Below are positions 52,046 to 63,439 of a stretch of DNA of 64,000 bases, piece after piece. The notes below the pieces were generated by a model. The model was given only the letters and a program-made list of their open reading frames with translations. It was not told the DNA's origin and did no database searches. The stretch is from assembly GCA_008360975.2 (NCBI GenBank), contig VLJF02000035.1, forward strand, positions 1 to 64,000. The letters run 5' to 3'. Position numbers and translations under genes: made by a program. Within the stretch, counting starts at the first letter, position 1, and the number at the start of each line of letters is the position of its first letter. This DNA is from Lichenostomus cassidix. Taxonomy: Eukaryota > Chordata > Aves > Passeriformes > Meliphagidae.

Positions 52046-52061
52046 TAATTAGCGCTAATTA
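52046..52061. promoter_or_regulatory. Perfect 16-bp palindrome TAATTAGCGCTAATTA
   Basis: TAATTAGC followed by its exact reverse complement, 200 nt upstream of the PPP1R13L start codon in otherwise very GC-rich sequence. TAATTA is a homeodomain core, and two inverted cores suit a dimeric homeodomain site. Function is inference. Confidence 0.4.
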
Positions 52062-52260
52062 CTGTTATGATGCTGCTGCTGACGAGCTCCCGGCGGGTCT
52101 CAACACGCCTCGCTCGCGGCGTTCCCAAGGCACGGCGGCGGGGGCGGGGGGGGGCCCGGGGGGGCTCCGGGGGTGTCCGCGATGTCCCCAAGGTGTCCCC
52201 GAGATGTCCCCACCCCCGGCCGTGCCCACCCCCCCCAAAATGTCCCCCCAGGAGGCGACA

Positions 52261-52315
52261 ATGGCGAGCGAGAGGCTGCGCAGCGCTCAGGACCTGCTGG
52301 ATCTCACCTTCCAGT
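52261..52315 (+). CDS. PPP1R13L: PPP1R13L coding exon 1
   Basis: ATG at 52261 follows cccccaggaggcgaca; donor CCAGT|GTGAGC, phase 1. Encodes [18 protein letters not shown] (human MDSEAFQSARDFLDMNFQ). Confidence 0.93.
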
Positions 52316-55300
52316 GTGAGCTGGGGAGAGGGGGGTCGCGCTTTTTTTGGGGGGGCTGCCCGACCCCCCCCCCGAGGGTCCCAGCCGTGCGACCCCCGCC
52401 CCAACTCGGTGTCGCCCCCCTCCCTCCCCGGCACAGCGCTGGCCATGCAGCACATGGACCTGAAGCAGGTGGAGCTGGACACGGCCGTGGCCAAGGTGGA
52501 CGAACTGTCGCGGCAGCTCGAGTCGCTGTGGACCGACGGGCCGGGACCCCCCAAAGTGCGACCCCCGACCCACCCCCGGGGGGGGTTTTGAGGAGGGGGC
52601 GACCCTCCCTTCACGGGCAGCCCCCTCCTCGGTTTATCCCCTCCTTTCCAGGAGCAGAGCAGCCGCTCGGGCAGGAGGAGCTTCACTCCGGACAGCCTGG
52701 AGCTGGGCGGGGGGCTCGGAGACCCCCTGGGCCGGCCCGGCTCGCCGAGACCCCTCCTCAATTTTTTGGGGGGCGACGAGCGCGCCCCCTCCCCCCGGCC
52801 CAAGGTGCTGGCGGTGCCCAGCTCGGGGGGCGCGGCGGGCAGAGCCCCCTCCCCACGGCCCGGCCCCAGGGGCTATGAGCTGCTCGGGGGGTCGCCGCGG
52901 GCGGGGGAGGGGGCGTTCTTCGGGGAGAGACCCCCAGCGCCGCCCCCCTACGAGGTGCAGGGGCTTTACCCCAGCCTGAGCGGGCCGCCCGCCGCCTGCC
53001 GGGCACAGGGTGAGCCAGAGAGGGGACACAGGGGACACTGAGGGGACAGTGAGGGGGGGAGAGAGGGGGGGGGAAAAGGGGGACAGGGGGGACAGAGAGG
53101 GGAGAAAAGGGGGACAGAGGGGGACAGAGAGGGGGAAAAGGGGACAGTGGGGACACAGGGGGAGAGAAGGGACAGCGGGGGATAGAGAGGGGACAGGCGA
53201 CACTGAAGGGATAGCTAGGGGACAGAGGGGACAGCAGGGGGACAGAGAGGGGACAACAGAGGACAGAGGGGGACAGAGGGGATGGAGGGGCACAGAGAGG
53301 GGGAGAGAGGGGACAGAGGGGACGGGCGACACTGAGGGGATAGCTAGGGGACAGCGAGGGGACAGCAGGGGGACAGAGAGGGAGAAAGAGGGGACAGCAG
53401 GGGGAGAGAGAGAGGACAGACAGGGGGATAGCTGAGGGGAGAGAGGAGGGGACAGAGAGGCGACACTGAGGGGATAAGGGGACAGAGAGGGGACAGAGGG
53501 GACGGAGAGGGGACAGAGCAGGGAGAGAGAGAGGGAGAGGGGGGACAGAGGGGACAGCGCGGGGACAGGGGGAGAGAGGCGACAACGGGAGACAGAGAGG
53601 GGAGAGATGAGACAGAGAGGGCACAGTGAGGGGAGAGAGGGACAGCAGGGGACAGCCAGGGGATAGAGGGGATAGCGAGGGGACAGCGGGGGACAGCAAG
53701 GGGGAGACACTGAGGGGACAGAAAGGGGACAGTGAGGGGACAGAGGGGACAGCCAGGGGACGCGGTGACCAGAGGAGGGGATGGGGAGGGGGGGGTCCTG
53801 AGGGGGGTTGGGGAGGTCCCCAAGCCATCCCTGGCAGCAGTCCCAAACCATCCCTGGTTGTCCCAAACCATCCCCGACTGTCCTAACCCATCCCTGCTGT
53901 CCCCAAACCATCCCACGAGTGTCCCCATCCGCGCTGGCTGTCCCCAAAACCATCCTGTGGTGTCCCCAACCCACCTTGGCTGTCCCCAACCCATCCCTTG
54001 TTGTCCCCAAACCATCCGCGGTGTCCCCAATCTATTCCAGGTGTCCCCAAACCACCCTGGGCTGTCCCCAACCCATCCCGTGGTGTCCCCAACCCATTCC
54101 AGGTGTCCCCAAACCATTCAAGGGTGTCCCAACCCACCTTGGGCTGTCCCCAACCCATCCCTTGCTGTCCCCAACCCATCCTGTGGTGTCCCCAGCCCAT
54201 CCCTGGCTGTCCCAAACCTCTCTACGGTGTCCCCAACCCATCCCTGGCTGTCCCCAAACCCTCTCACGGTGTCCCCAACCCATCCTGTGGTGTCCCCAAA
54301 CCATCCCCGACTGTCCCCAACCCATCCCTGGCTGTCCCCAAACCCTCTCACAGTGTCTCCAACCCATCCTGTGGTGTCCCCAAACCACCCTGGGCTGTCC
54401 CCAAACCACCCTGGGCTGTCCCCAACCCATCCCTGGCTGTCCCCAAACCCTCTCACAGTGTCTCCAACCCATCCTGTGGTGTCCCCAAACCACCCTGGGC
54501 TGTCCCCAAACCACCCTGGGCTGTCCCCAAACCATCCCTGGCTGTCCCCAACCCATCCCGTGGTGTCCCCAAACCATCCCTGGCTGTCCCCAAACCCCCC
54601 TTGGCTGTCCTCAAACCATCTCTTGTTGTCCCCAACCCATCCCGCGGTGTCCCCAATCTATTCCGGGTGTCCCCAACCCATCCCGCGGTGTCCCCAACCC
54701 ATCCCAGACTGTCCCCAACCCATCCCAGACTGTCCCCTAACCATCCCGGGTGTCCCCAGACTCTCTCACGGTGTCCCCACCCCACCCCGCCGTGTCCCCA
54801 ACCCACCCTGGACTGTCCCCAACCCATCCCACGGTGTCCCCAAACCATCCTTGGCTGTCCCCAACCCATTCTGGGTGTCCCCAACCCATCCCGGACTGTC
54901 CCCAGCCCATCCCTGGCTGTCCCCAAACCACCCTGGACTGTCCCCAAACCATCCCTGGTTGTCCCCAGCCCATCCCGTGGTGTCCCCAAACCATCCCGTG
55001 GTGTCCCCAAACCATTCCGGCTGTCCCCATCCCATCCTGTGGTGTCCCCAACCCATCCTGTGGTGTCCCCAATCTATTCCGGGTGTCGCCAACCCACCTT
55101 GGACTGTCCCCAACCCACCCCGGCCTGTCCCCAACCCACCTTGGCTGTCCCCAAACCATCCCGCTGTGTCCCCAGACTCTCTCACGGTGTCCCCAAACCA
55201 TCCCTGGCTGTCCCCAACCCACCCCGCCGTGTCCCCAACCCACTTTGGCTGTCCCCAACCCATCCCTGGCTGTCCCCAAACCACCCTGGGCTGTCCCCAA

Positions 55301-58300
55301 CCCATCCCTGGCTGTCCCCAAACCACCCTGGACTGTCCCCAACCCATCCCTGGCTGTCCCCAACCCACCCCGCAGTGTCCCCACCCCACCCCGGCCTGTC
55401 CCCACCCCTGTCCCCGGCCGCCCGGGCTGTCCCCAAGCCCCTGTCGCCATGTCCCCAACCCCAGATGACGTCGGCCTCAAGCGGCGAGCGCAGAAGAGTT
55501 GGAACGAGTCAGACCTGGATGTGGCTTACGAGAAAAAACCGCCTGGCGCGGGGGGCTTCGAGCGTGAGAGGGGCTGGGGGACACCAGGGCCAGGGACATC
55601 GGGGAGGTGGCATCAGGGCTTGGGGGTTTTGGGAGGGTTAGGGGGTTTTGGGGGTTTTGGGATTTTGGGGATTTGGGTTTTGTAGGAATTTTGGGGGTTT
55701 GGGGATTTTGAGGATTTGGGGGGATTTGGGTTTTTGGGGATTTTGGGGGGTTTGGGGATTTTGGGGAATTTGGGGGATTTTGGGAGTTTGGGGGATTTTT
55801 GGGAATGTTGGGATTTTGGGGGGATTTGGGGAGGATTTTGGGGATTTTGGAGGATTGGGAGATTTTGGGGGATTTTGGGGATTTTGGGGTTTGGGGATTT
55901 GGGGTTTGGGGGAATTTTCAGGGGGTTTGGGAGATTTTGGGGATTTTGGGGGGTTTGGGGAATTTTGGGGGATTTTGGGGTGATTTGGGGGATTTTTTTG
56001 AGGATTTGGGGGATTTGGGGGATTTTTGGGGGGATTTTGAGGGGATTTTGGGAGATTTTGGGGGTTTTTAGGGATTTTGGGGGATTTTGGGGGATTTTGG
56101 GGTTTGGGGGCATTTTGGGGAGGTTTTGGGATTTTGGGGGATTTGGGGGGTTTTAAGGGTTTTGGGATTTTGCGGGATTTTGGGGGAATTTTGGGGGATT
56201 TTTTGGGGAGATTTTGGGGGTTTTAGGGATTTTTTTGATTTTGGGGGATTTTGGGGTGGTTTGGGGGTTTTGGGGGTTGGGGGTTTAGGGATTTTGGGGG
56301 TTTGGGGATTTTGGGAGGATTTGGGGGATTTGGGGTTTTGGGGGATTTTGGGGATTTTGGGAGATTTTGGAATTTTGAGAAATTTTGAAGGATTTGGAGG
56401 AATTTTAGAGATTTTGGGGATTTTTGGGAGATTTTGGGGCATTTTGGGCGATTTTGGGGGTTTTGGGGGATTTGGGGTTTTTAGGGATTTTGGGAATTTT
56501 AGGGTTTAGGGATTTTTGGTATTTTGGGGAAATTTGGGAGGATTTTGGGGCACTTTGGGGGATTTTGGGGGGATTTTGGGGGATTTTGGGGGAAATTTGG
56601 GAGGATTTTGGGGCACTTTTGGGGGCATTTTTTGGGGGATTTTTTTGTGGGAATTTTTGGGGAAATTTGGGGAAATTTGGGAGGATTTTCGAGGAGATTT
56701 TTGGGGTTTCCCCCAAAACAAACCCCCCCTGCCCTCTGTCCCCCCCAGGGACCCCCGAGGGACAATCGCGACCCTCCCTGGGGCTCTGGAGGGAGTCGAG
56801 CCTGGACGGGGCTGGCCCGGGCAAGGTGGGCTGAGTTTGGGGAGGGAGCAGACCCTCAATCCCCCAAAAAACCCTTTTATCCCCAGAAAAATCCTTTTTT
56901 TCCCCAAAAAAAACCCTTTTTCCTCCTAAAAAAACCTTTTTTCCACCCAAAATTTCTTCTTTTCCCCCAAAAAAACCCCCTTTTTCCCCAAAAAAAACCC
57001 TTTTTTTGCCCAAAAACCCACTTTTTTCCCCAAAGAATTCCTTTTTTCCACCCAAAAAAATCCTTTTATCACCCAAAAACCCTCTTTTTTCCCCAAAAAC
57101 AACCCTTTTCCCCCCAAAAAACCCCTTTTTTAAACCTAAAAAATCCTTTTTGTCCCCAAGAAAACCCCTTTTTCCCCAAAACCCCCTTTTTACCCCATAA
57201 AAACCCTTTTCCCCATAAAAAACCCTTTTTCCCCAAAAATCCCCTTTTTCCCCCCAAAAAACCCCTTTTTCCCCCTCAAAACCCTTCTTTTCCCAAAAAC
57301 CCCTTTTTCCCCCCAAAATTCCTTTTTCCCCCAAAAAATCCCTTTTGTTCCGAAAAGTTCCTTTTTCCTCATAAAAACACTTTCCCCAAATAATTCCTGT
57401 TTTCCCCAAAAACCACTTTTTTCGCCCAAAAACCCCTTTTTTCCCAAAAACAACCCTTTTTCCCCCCAAAATAATTTTATCGCCCAAAAACCCCTTTTTT
57501 CCCCAAAAAAATTCCTTTTTGTCCCCAAAAACCTCTTTTTTCCCAAAAAAACCCCACTTTTGTCCCCAAAATAACCCATTTTTTTCCCCCTCAAAACCCT
57601 TTTTTCCCCCAAAAAAACCCCTTTTTCCTCCTAAAAAAACCTTTTTTCCACCCAAAATTTCTTCTTTTGCCCCCAAAAAACCCCTTTTTCCCCAAAAAAA
57701 CCCAGTTTTTTCACCCAAAAAACCCTTTTTTTCCCAAAAAAATTCCTTTTTTTCTCCAGATAAGCCATTTTTTTCGCCCAAAAAACCACTTTTTTCCCCA
57801 AAAACAACCTTTTTCCCCCAAAAAAACCCCATTTTCCCCCAAAAAACCTTTTTAAAAGTCCTTTTTCCCCAAAACAACCCGTTTTCCCACAAAACCCCCG
57901 TTTTGCCCCCAAAAATCCTTATTTTCCCCAAAAAAACTATTTAGTCCCCAAAAAACCCTTTCCCCCAAAAAAACCCCTTTTCCCCAAAAAACCCTTTTCC
58001 CCAAAAAATTCCTTTTCCCCCAAAAATCCCCTTTTTCCCCCAAAAACCCTTTTTCCCCCTCAAAACCCTTCTTTTCCCAAAAACCCCTTTTTTCCCCAAA
58101 AATTCCTTTTTCCCCCAAAAATCCCTTTTTGTTCCGAAAAAGTTCCTTTTTTCCCCAAAAAACCACTTTTTTCGCCCAAAAAACCCCTTTTTTCCCAAAA
58201 ACAACCCTTTTTCCCCCCCAAAAAAAATCATTTTATCGCCCAAAAACCCCTTTTCTCCCCCAAAAAATTCCTTTTTGTCCCCAAAAACCTCTTTTTTCCC

Positions 58301-61300
58301 AAAAAACCCCACTTTTGTGCCCAAAATATCCCCTTTTTTTCCCCCTCAAAACCCTTTTTTCCCCAAAAAAACCCCTTTTTCCTCCTAAAAAAACCTTTTT
58401 TCCACCCAAAATTTCTTCTTTTGCCCCCAAAAAACCCCTTTTTCCCCAAAAAAACCCAGTTTTTTCACCCAAAAAACCCTTTTTTTCCCAAAAAAATTCC
58501 TTTTTTTCTCCAGATAAACCATTTTTTTCGCCCAAAAAACCACTTTTTTCCCCCAAAACAACCCTTTTTTCCCCAAAAAAAATCATTTTATCAAAAAACC
58601 CTTTTTAAAAACCCTTTTCCCCAAAAAACCCTTTTTAACCCCCTTTCCCCCCAGAAACCACTTTTTCCCCCAAATCCCCCTTTTTCTCCCCCAAAATCCC
58701 TTTTTTAAAACCCTTTCTCCCCAAAACCCCATTTCCCCCAAAAACCCCTTTTCCCAACCCCATTCCCCTCAAAAAAAAAAACCCATTTTCCCCAAAAACC
58801 CTTTTTCCCCCAAAAAAACCCTTTTAAAACCCTTTCCCCCAAAAAACCCCATTTCCCAAAACCCTCATTTCCCCCAAAAACCCCATTTCCCCCCAAAAAA
58901 CCCCTTTTAAACCCATTTCCCTCCCAAAACCCATTTCCCCAGAAAAATAATTTTTCTCCCCCAAAAAACCCCCATTTTAACCCTTTCCCCCCAAAAAAAC
59001 CCCTTTTTTAAAACCCTTTCTCCCCAAAAAACCCATTTCCCCCAAAAACCCTCATTTCCCCCAAAACCCCATTTTCCCCCAAAAAAACCCCTTTTAAACC
59101 CATTTCCCCCAAAACCCCATTTTCCCCCAAAAACCCCTTTTTCAACCCCATTTCCCCCCAAAACCCCATTTTCCCCCAAAAAAACCCTTTCTCTCCCAAA
59201 ATCCCCATTTCCCCCAAAATCCCTTTTAAAACCCTTTTCCCCCAAAACCCCTTTTCCCCCAAAAGCCCTTTTCCCAACCCCATTCCCCCAAAAAAATCAT
59301 TTCCCCCAAAACCCTTTTCCCCCAAAAAACCCTTTTTAAAACCCTTTCCCCCAAAAAACCCCATTTCCCCAAAACCCTCATTTCCCCCCAAAACCCCTGT
59401 TTTCCCCCAAAATCCCTTTTTAAAACCCTTTCTCCCCAAAAAAATCCCTTTTTAAACCCATTTCCCAAAACCCCTGTTTTCTCCCCAGAAACCCCTTTTC
59501 CCTAAGAAAAAAACCCATTTCCCCCAAATCCCCTTTTAACCCATTTTTCCCCTCAAAAACCCCTTTTCTAAACCCATTTCCCCCAAAAAAAACCTTTTAA
59601 ACCCATTTCCCCCAAAACCCCATTTCCCCGAAAATAATTTTCTCCCCCAAAAAAACCCCATTTTTAACCCTTTCCCCCCAAAAACCCCTTTTTAAAACCC
59701 TTTCCCCCAAAAAAACTCCATTTCCCCAAAACCCTCATTTTCCCCCAAAACCCCTTTTTAACCCATTTCCCCCCCCAAAAAACCCCTTTTAACCCATTTT
59801 CCCCCCAAAACCCATTTCCCCCCAAAATCCCCATTTCTCCCTTTTTCCAAATCCCCCATTTCCCCCCAAAACCCTTTTCCCAAAAACCCTTTTCCCCCAA
59901 AACCCCTTTTCCCAACCCCATTCCCCTCAAAAAAACCCATTTTCTCCCCTTTCCCCCAAAATACCCCTTTTAAAACCCTTTCCCCCAAAAACCCCATTTC
60001 CCCCCAAAACCCCATTTTCCCCCAAAAAACCCCTTTTAAACCCATTTCCCCCCAAAACCCCATTTCCCCGAAAAAATAATTTTCTCCCCCAAAAAACCCC
60101 ATTTTAACCTTTCCCCCCAAAACCCTTTTTAAAACCCTTTCTCCCAAAAAAACCCCATTTCCCCCAAAAAATATTTTAAACCCATTTCCCCCAAAGAAAC
60201 CCTTTTTAAACCCATCCCCCCCATTTTAAACCATTCCCCCAAAACCCATTTTCCCATTCCCCCAAAAAAACCCTTTTTAAACCCATTTCCCCCAAAAACC
60301 CTTTTTAAACCCATTTCCCCCAAAAAAAACCCTTTTAAACCCATTTCCCCCAAAAAAAGCCCTTTTAAACCCATTTTCCCCCAAAACCCCATTTCCCCGA
60401 AAATAATTTTTCTCCCCAAAAAAAAACCATTTTTAACCCTTTCCCCCAAAAACCCCTTTTTAAAACCCTCCCCCAAAACCCCATTTTCCCCCAAAAACCC
60501 CTTTTAAACCATTTCCCCAAAAAACCCCTTTTTAAACCCATTTTCCCAAAACCCCATTTCCCCCGAAAAAATAATTTTCTCCCCAAAAAAAACCAAAAAC
60601 AAAAAAACCCCAAAAAACCCCAAAAAAAACAAACAACAAAAAAAAATTTAACCCTTTCCCCCAGGACAGCCCCCTTCTCCGCTCACAGCGCCACCCTCCC
60701 CCGCAACTACAAGCTGTCCCCCCTGGAGCGGCGACAAGAGGGACACTTCCGCCCCGCCCGGTGCCAGGACGCTGCCCAGGGGTGGCACCCGTGCCAGCAG
60801 CCCGTGTCGCGCATCCCCGTGCCCCCCGGCCGGGAGACCCCCGGCAGAGACCCCTGCCCTCTCCATGATCTTCCGCCTGCAGAACGCCTTTGGGAGCAGG
60901 GCGGGGGGCACAGGGGGTGGCGCTGCTGGGGACCCCGGCGGGGGCAGAATGCCCCCAAAAACTGCCGCCGCTGCCCCCCGCCCTGCCTGCGGGGAAGGTG
61001 GGGAAGGGGGTTTGGGGGTTAAATGGGGTTTTGGGGGAAATTATAGGAAATTTGAGGGGGTTTGGGGGAAAGAAGAGGGTTTTGGGGATTTGAGGTAAGA
61101 AAGGGGGTTTTGGGGATTTGGTGGGATAGAAAGAGATTTGGGGGGATTTGGGATGAAAAGGGGTTTGGGGGATTTTGGGATTTGGGGGATAAAAGGTGTT
61201 TTGGAGGGATCTAAAGGGTTTGGGGGGATTAAAAGGTGATTTGGGGGGATAGAAAGGGTTTTGGGGGTTTGGGGGTTTGGGGGATTTGGGGTTAAAAGGG

Positions 61301-63435
61301 TTTTGCATGGGGTTTGGGGTTAAAGGGGATTTGGGGGGATTAAAGTGGTTTTGGGGGATTTGGGAGCGGATTAAAGTTTTGGGGGGGATTTGGGGGGATT
61401 AGGGATTTGGGGGAATAATAAGGGGTTTGGGGGATTTGGGGGATGAAAGGGTTTTGGGGGCATAAAGGGTTTTGGGGGATAGAAAAGGGGTTTTGGGGGA
61501 TTTGGGGATTAAAAAGGGGGATTTGGGGTTAAAAGGGGATTTGGGGGGATAAAATGGTTGGGGGGCTTTGGGAGCTTTGGGGGTTTGAAAGGGGTTTTGA
61601 GGGGGTTTGGAGGATAAAAGGGTTTTGGGGGTTTGGAGGGGTTAAAGGGATTTGGGGGGTAGAAAAAGGGGTTTTAGGGGGATTTGAGCATAAAGAGATT
61701 TTGGGGGGATTTGGGGATAAAAAGTGGTTTGGGGACGGTTTAGGGGTTAAAGGGGTTTTGAGGGGATGAAAAGGATTTGGGGTTTGGGGATTAAAGGGGT
61801 TTTGGGGGGAAGTGTGTTAAAAGGGTTTGGGGGAGATTTGGGGGAGGAAAAGGGGTTTTGGGGGGTTTTGGGGGGGGGAAGAAAAGGGGTTTTGGGGACG
61901 ATTTGGGGGGATAGAAAGGGTTTTGGGGGATTGGGGATTTGGGGGTTAAAGGGGATTTGGGGGAATAAAAAGGGTTTTGGGGAAATTTGGGGGATAGAAA
62001 GGAGTTTTGGGGGTTTGGGGTTTTGGGGATTTGGGAGGTGTTAAAGAGGTTTTGCAGGGTTAAAAGGATTTGGGGATAAAACTGGGTTTGGGGGATTTGG
62101 GGGGGTTTAAAGGGGTTTTAGGGGGATTTGGGGGTGAAAAGGGGTTTGGGGGATAAAGGGTTTTGGGGGATTAAAAGTGGTTTTGGGGAGAAGGTGAGGG
62201 GTTTGTGGGTTTGGGGGATTTGGGGGATAGAAAGGGGTTTTGGGGGATTAAAGTGGTTTTGGGGGGCTTTGGGGGCATTTGGGGGTGTTAAAAAAAGGGG
62301 ATTTGGGGGGATAAAAGGGGTTTGGGGCATTTGAAGTGTTAAAAAAGAGGTTTTGGGGTTTGGGGGGTTGGGGGATAAAGGGGTTTTGGGGAGAAGGTGA
62401 GGGGCTTTGGGGGAGGGGGTTTGGGGATTTGGGGGCTGAAAAGGGTTTTGGGGGCATTCGGGGGATAGAAAGGGATTTGGGGGGTTTGGGGGGTTAAAAG
62501 GGGTTTTAGGGGGATTTGGGAGCGTAAAAAGGGGTTTTGGGGTGGACAGAAAGGGGATTTGGGGGGATAAAAAGGGGTTTTTGGGGGATTAAAAGGAATT
62601 TTGGGGGGGTTTTGGGGTGGATAAAAGAGTTGGGGGATAAAAAGGGGTTTTGGGGAGGGGTCCGTGGGGATTCTGCATTTCCCCCCAAAATTTGGGGGAT
62701 CCATGGGGTTCTGCACTTCCCTCCCCTATCGATTTGGGGGGTCCCCCAAATTTGAGGGGTCCACGGGGTTCTGCGCTTCGCCTTCAATTTGGGGAGGGGT
62801 CCTTGGGTTTCTCCCCTCCCCCAAATTTGGGGGATTTATGGGTTTCTCCCCTCTCCCCCCAATTTGGGGAGGGGTCCGCGCCTTTCCCCCCTCCCCCCCC
62901 AATTTCGGGACACCCCCCCTCACCCCCCTTTGCCCCCCCAGCCCCGGGCCGCCCCGCGCCCCCCGAGCCCCCCGCGCCGCCCCCCGCCGAGGCCGAGGCG
63001 GAGCTGGAGCGCCTCCTGCAGGGCGCCGAGCCCGAGGGACCCCTGGAGGGACCCCTGGAGGGACCCCTGGAGCGACCCCTGAGCCCCACCCGGCTGCAGC
63101 CGCTGCTGCCCCCCGAGGCGCGCCGCGTCCCCGAGTTCCAGGAGGTGGCGAGGGTCCTGGCCGAGATGCCGCGGCCCCTGAAGCGCCGGGGGTCCATGGA
63201 GCAGAGCCCCGCGCCCGCCGTGCCGCCCTCCCGCACCCGCCAGTACCAGCAGCTCATCACCCGCCTGCTGCACCGCCCGCCGCCCGCGGGGACGGCGACA
63301 GCGACAGCGACAGCGGCGACACCGCCGGGGGACGAGGGGGTGGCTCCTCCCGCGGCTCCGGTGGCGGTGGCCGAGGGGCAGAGCCCGCCGCCGGGGTCGC
63401 CGGTGGCACTGCCGGGAGGGGCGGCGCAGGTGCCG
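52261..63435 (+). CDS. PPP1R13L: PPP1R13L (iASPP), 5' two thirds, continues beyond window
   Basis: Inhibitory ASPP-family protein; it binds p53 family members, RelA and PP1 through C-terminal ankyrin repeats and an SH3 domain, which lie beyond the window. Exons: 52261-52315, 52437-52555, 52652-53009, 55465-55563, 56749-56825, 60665-60997, 62942-63435. Matches to human: [44 protein letters not shown], serine/proline-rich RAPSPRPK repeats, [85 protein letters not shown] and [12 protein letters not shown]. Exon 60665-60997 contains two apparent frame changes; all others join in phase. Introns consist almost entirely of arrays. Confidence 0.93.
52437..52555 (+). CDS. PPP1R13L: PPP1R13L coding exon 2
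   Basis: 119 nt from cggcacag|CGCTGG to CCCAAA|GTGCGA. Encodes [20 protein letters not shown] and [20 protein letters not shown], the conserved N-terminal coiled coil. The donor is weak but the join is in phase. Confidence 0.93.
52652..53009 (+). CDS. PPP1R13L: PPP1R13L coding exon 3 (Ser/Pro-rich)
   Basis: 358 nt from tttccag|GAGCAG to ACAGG|GTGAGC, phase 1 out. Encodes [33 protein letters not shown] and two SPRP blocks ([29 protein letters not shown]), ending RAQ as in human. Confidence 0.9.
53010..53770. repeat. GAGGGGACAGAGAGGGGACAG purine array (PPP1R13L intron 3)
   Basis: Nearly pure purine units such as gagaggggacagaggggaca begin just after the donor GTGAGC at 53010. Strong polypurine/polypyrimidine asymmetry. 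Confidence 0.9.
53810..55464. repeat. CTGTCCCCAACCCATCCCTGG array up to the exon 4 acceptor
   Basis: About 1.65 kb of roughly 20-bp units (ctgtccccaacccatccctg). The acceptor of exon 4 (gtccccaaccccag) is the last unit of the array. Confidence 0.9.
55465..55563 (+). CDS. PPP1R13L: PPP1R13L coding exon 4
   Basis: 99 nt from ccccag|ATGACG to GAGC|GTGAGA. Encodes [20 protein letters not shown] then [27 protein letters not shown] is a hallmark of iASPP. Confidence 0.94.
55605..56735. repeat. GGGGATTTTGGGGGATTTTGG array (PPP1R13L intron 4)
   Basis: G/T/A array of 9-12 bp units (ttttgggggattttgggg), G-rich on the plus strand. Confidence 0.9.
56749..56825 (+). CDS. PPP1R13L: PPP1R13L coding exon 5
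   Basis: 77 nt from ccccccag|GGACCC to GGCAAG|GTGGGC. Encodes [20 protein letters not shown] then GAGPGK (human [10 protein letters not shown]). Confidence 0.92.
56870..60655. repeat. CCCAAAAAACCCCTTTTTCCCC array (3.8 kb, PPP1R13L intron 5)
   Basis: Units such as ttttccccaaaaaacccctt throughout, nearly free of G on the plus strand. It includes a larger duplication: about 57590-57810 and 58355-58560 are almost identical. Confidence 0.92.
60665..60997 (+). CDS. PPP1R13L: PPP1R13L coding exon 6 with two apparent frame changes
   Basis: Acceptor cccccag at 60664, donor GGGGAAG|GTGGGG after 60997. The conserved motifs lie in different frames. The entering frame gives DSPLLRS, the next [16 protein letters not shown] and PVSRIPVPP, and the last MIFRLQNAF, which leaves in the phase the next exon needs. 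The first change falls near a C5 run at 60670-60674; the second lies between about 60825 and 60865. Sequencing or assembly error in C-rich DNA is the simplest explanation; true disruption is possible. Confidence 0.75.
61005..62940. repeat. GGGGTTTTGGGGGATTAAAAGG and CCCCAAATTTGGGGG arrays (PPP1R13L intron 6)
   Basis: 61005-62650: G-rich units such as ggggttttgggggattaaaa, nearly free of C on the plus strand, so polarity is opposite to the previous intron. 62650-62940: about 50-60 bp units with cccccaaatttgggggatcc leading to the exon 7 acceptor. Confidence 0.9.
62942..63435 (+). CDS. PPP1R13L: PPP1R13L coding exon 7
   Basis: 494 nt from cccccag|CCCCGG to GTGCCG|GTGAGT, phase 0 out. Encodes [15 protein letters not shown], three [13 protein letters not shown] in-frame repeats, [49 protein letters not shown] and an Ala/Thr repeat [11 protein letters not shown]. 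Ankyrin and SH3 exons are outside the window. Confidence 0.93.
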
Positions 63436-63439
63436 GTGA

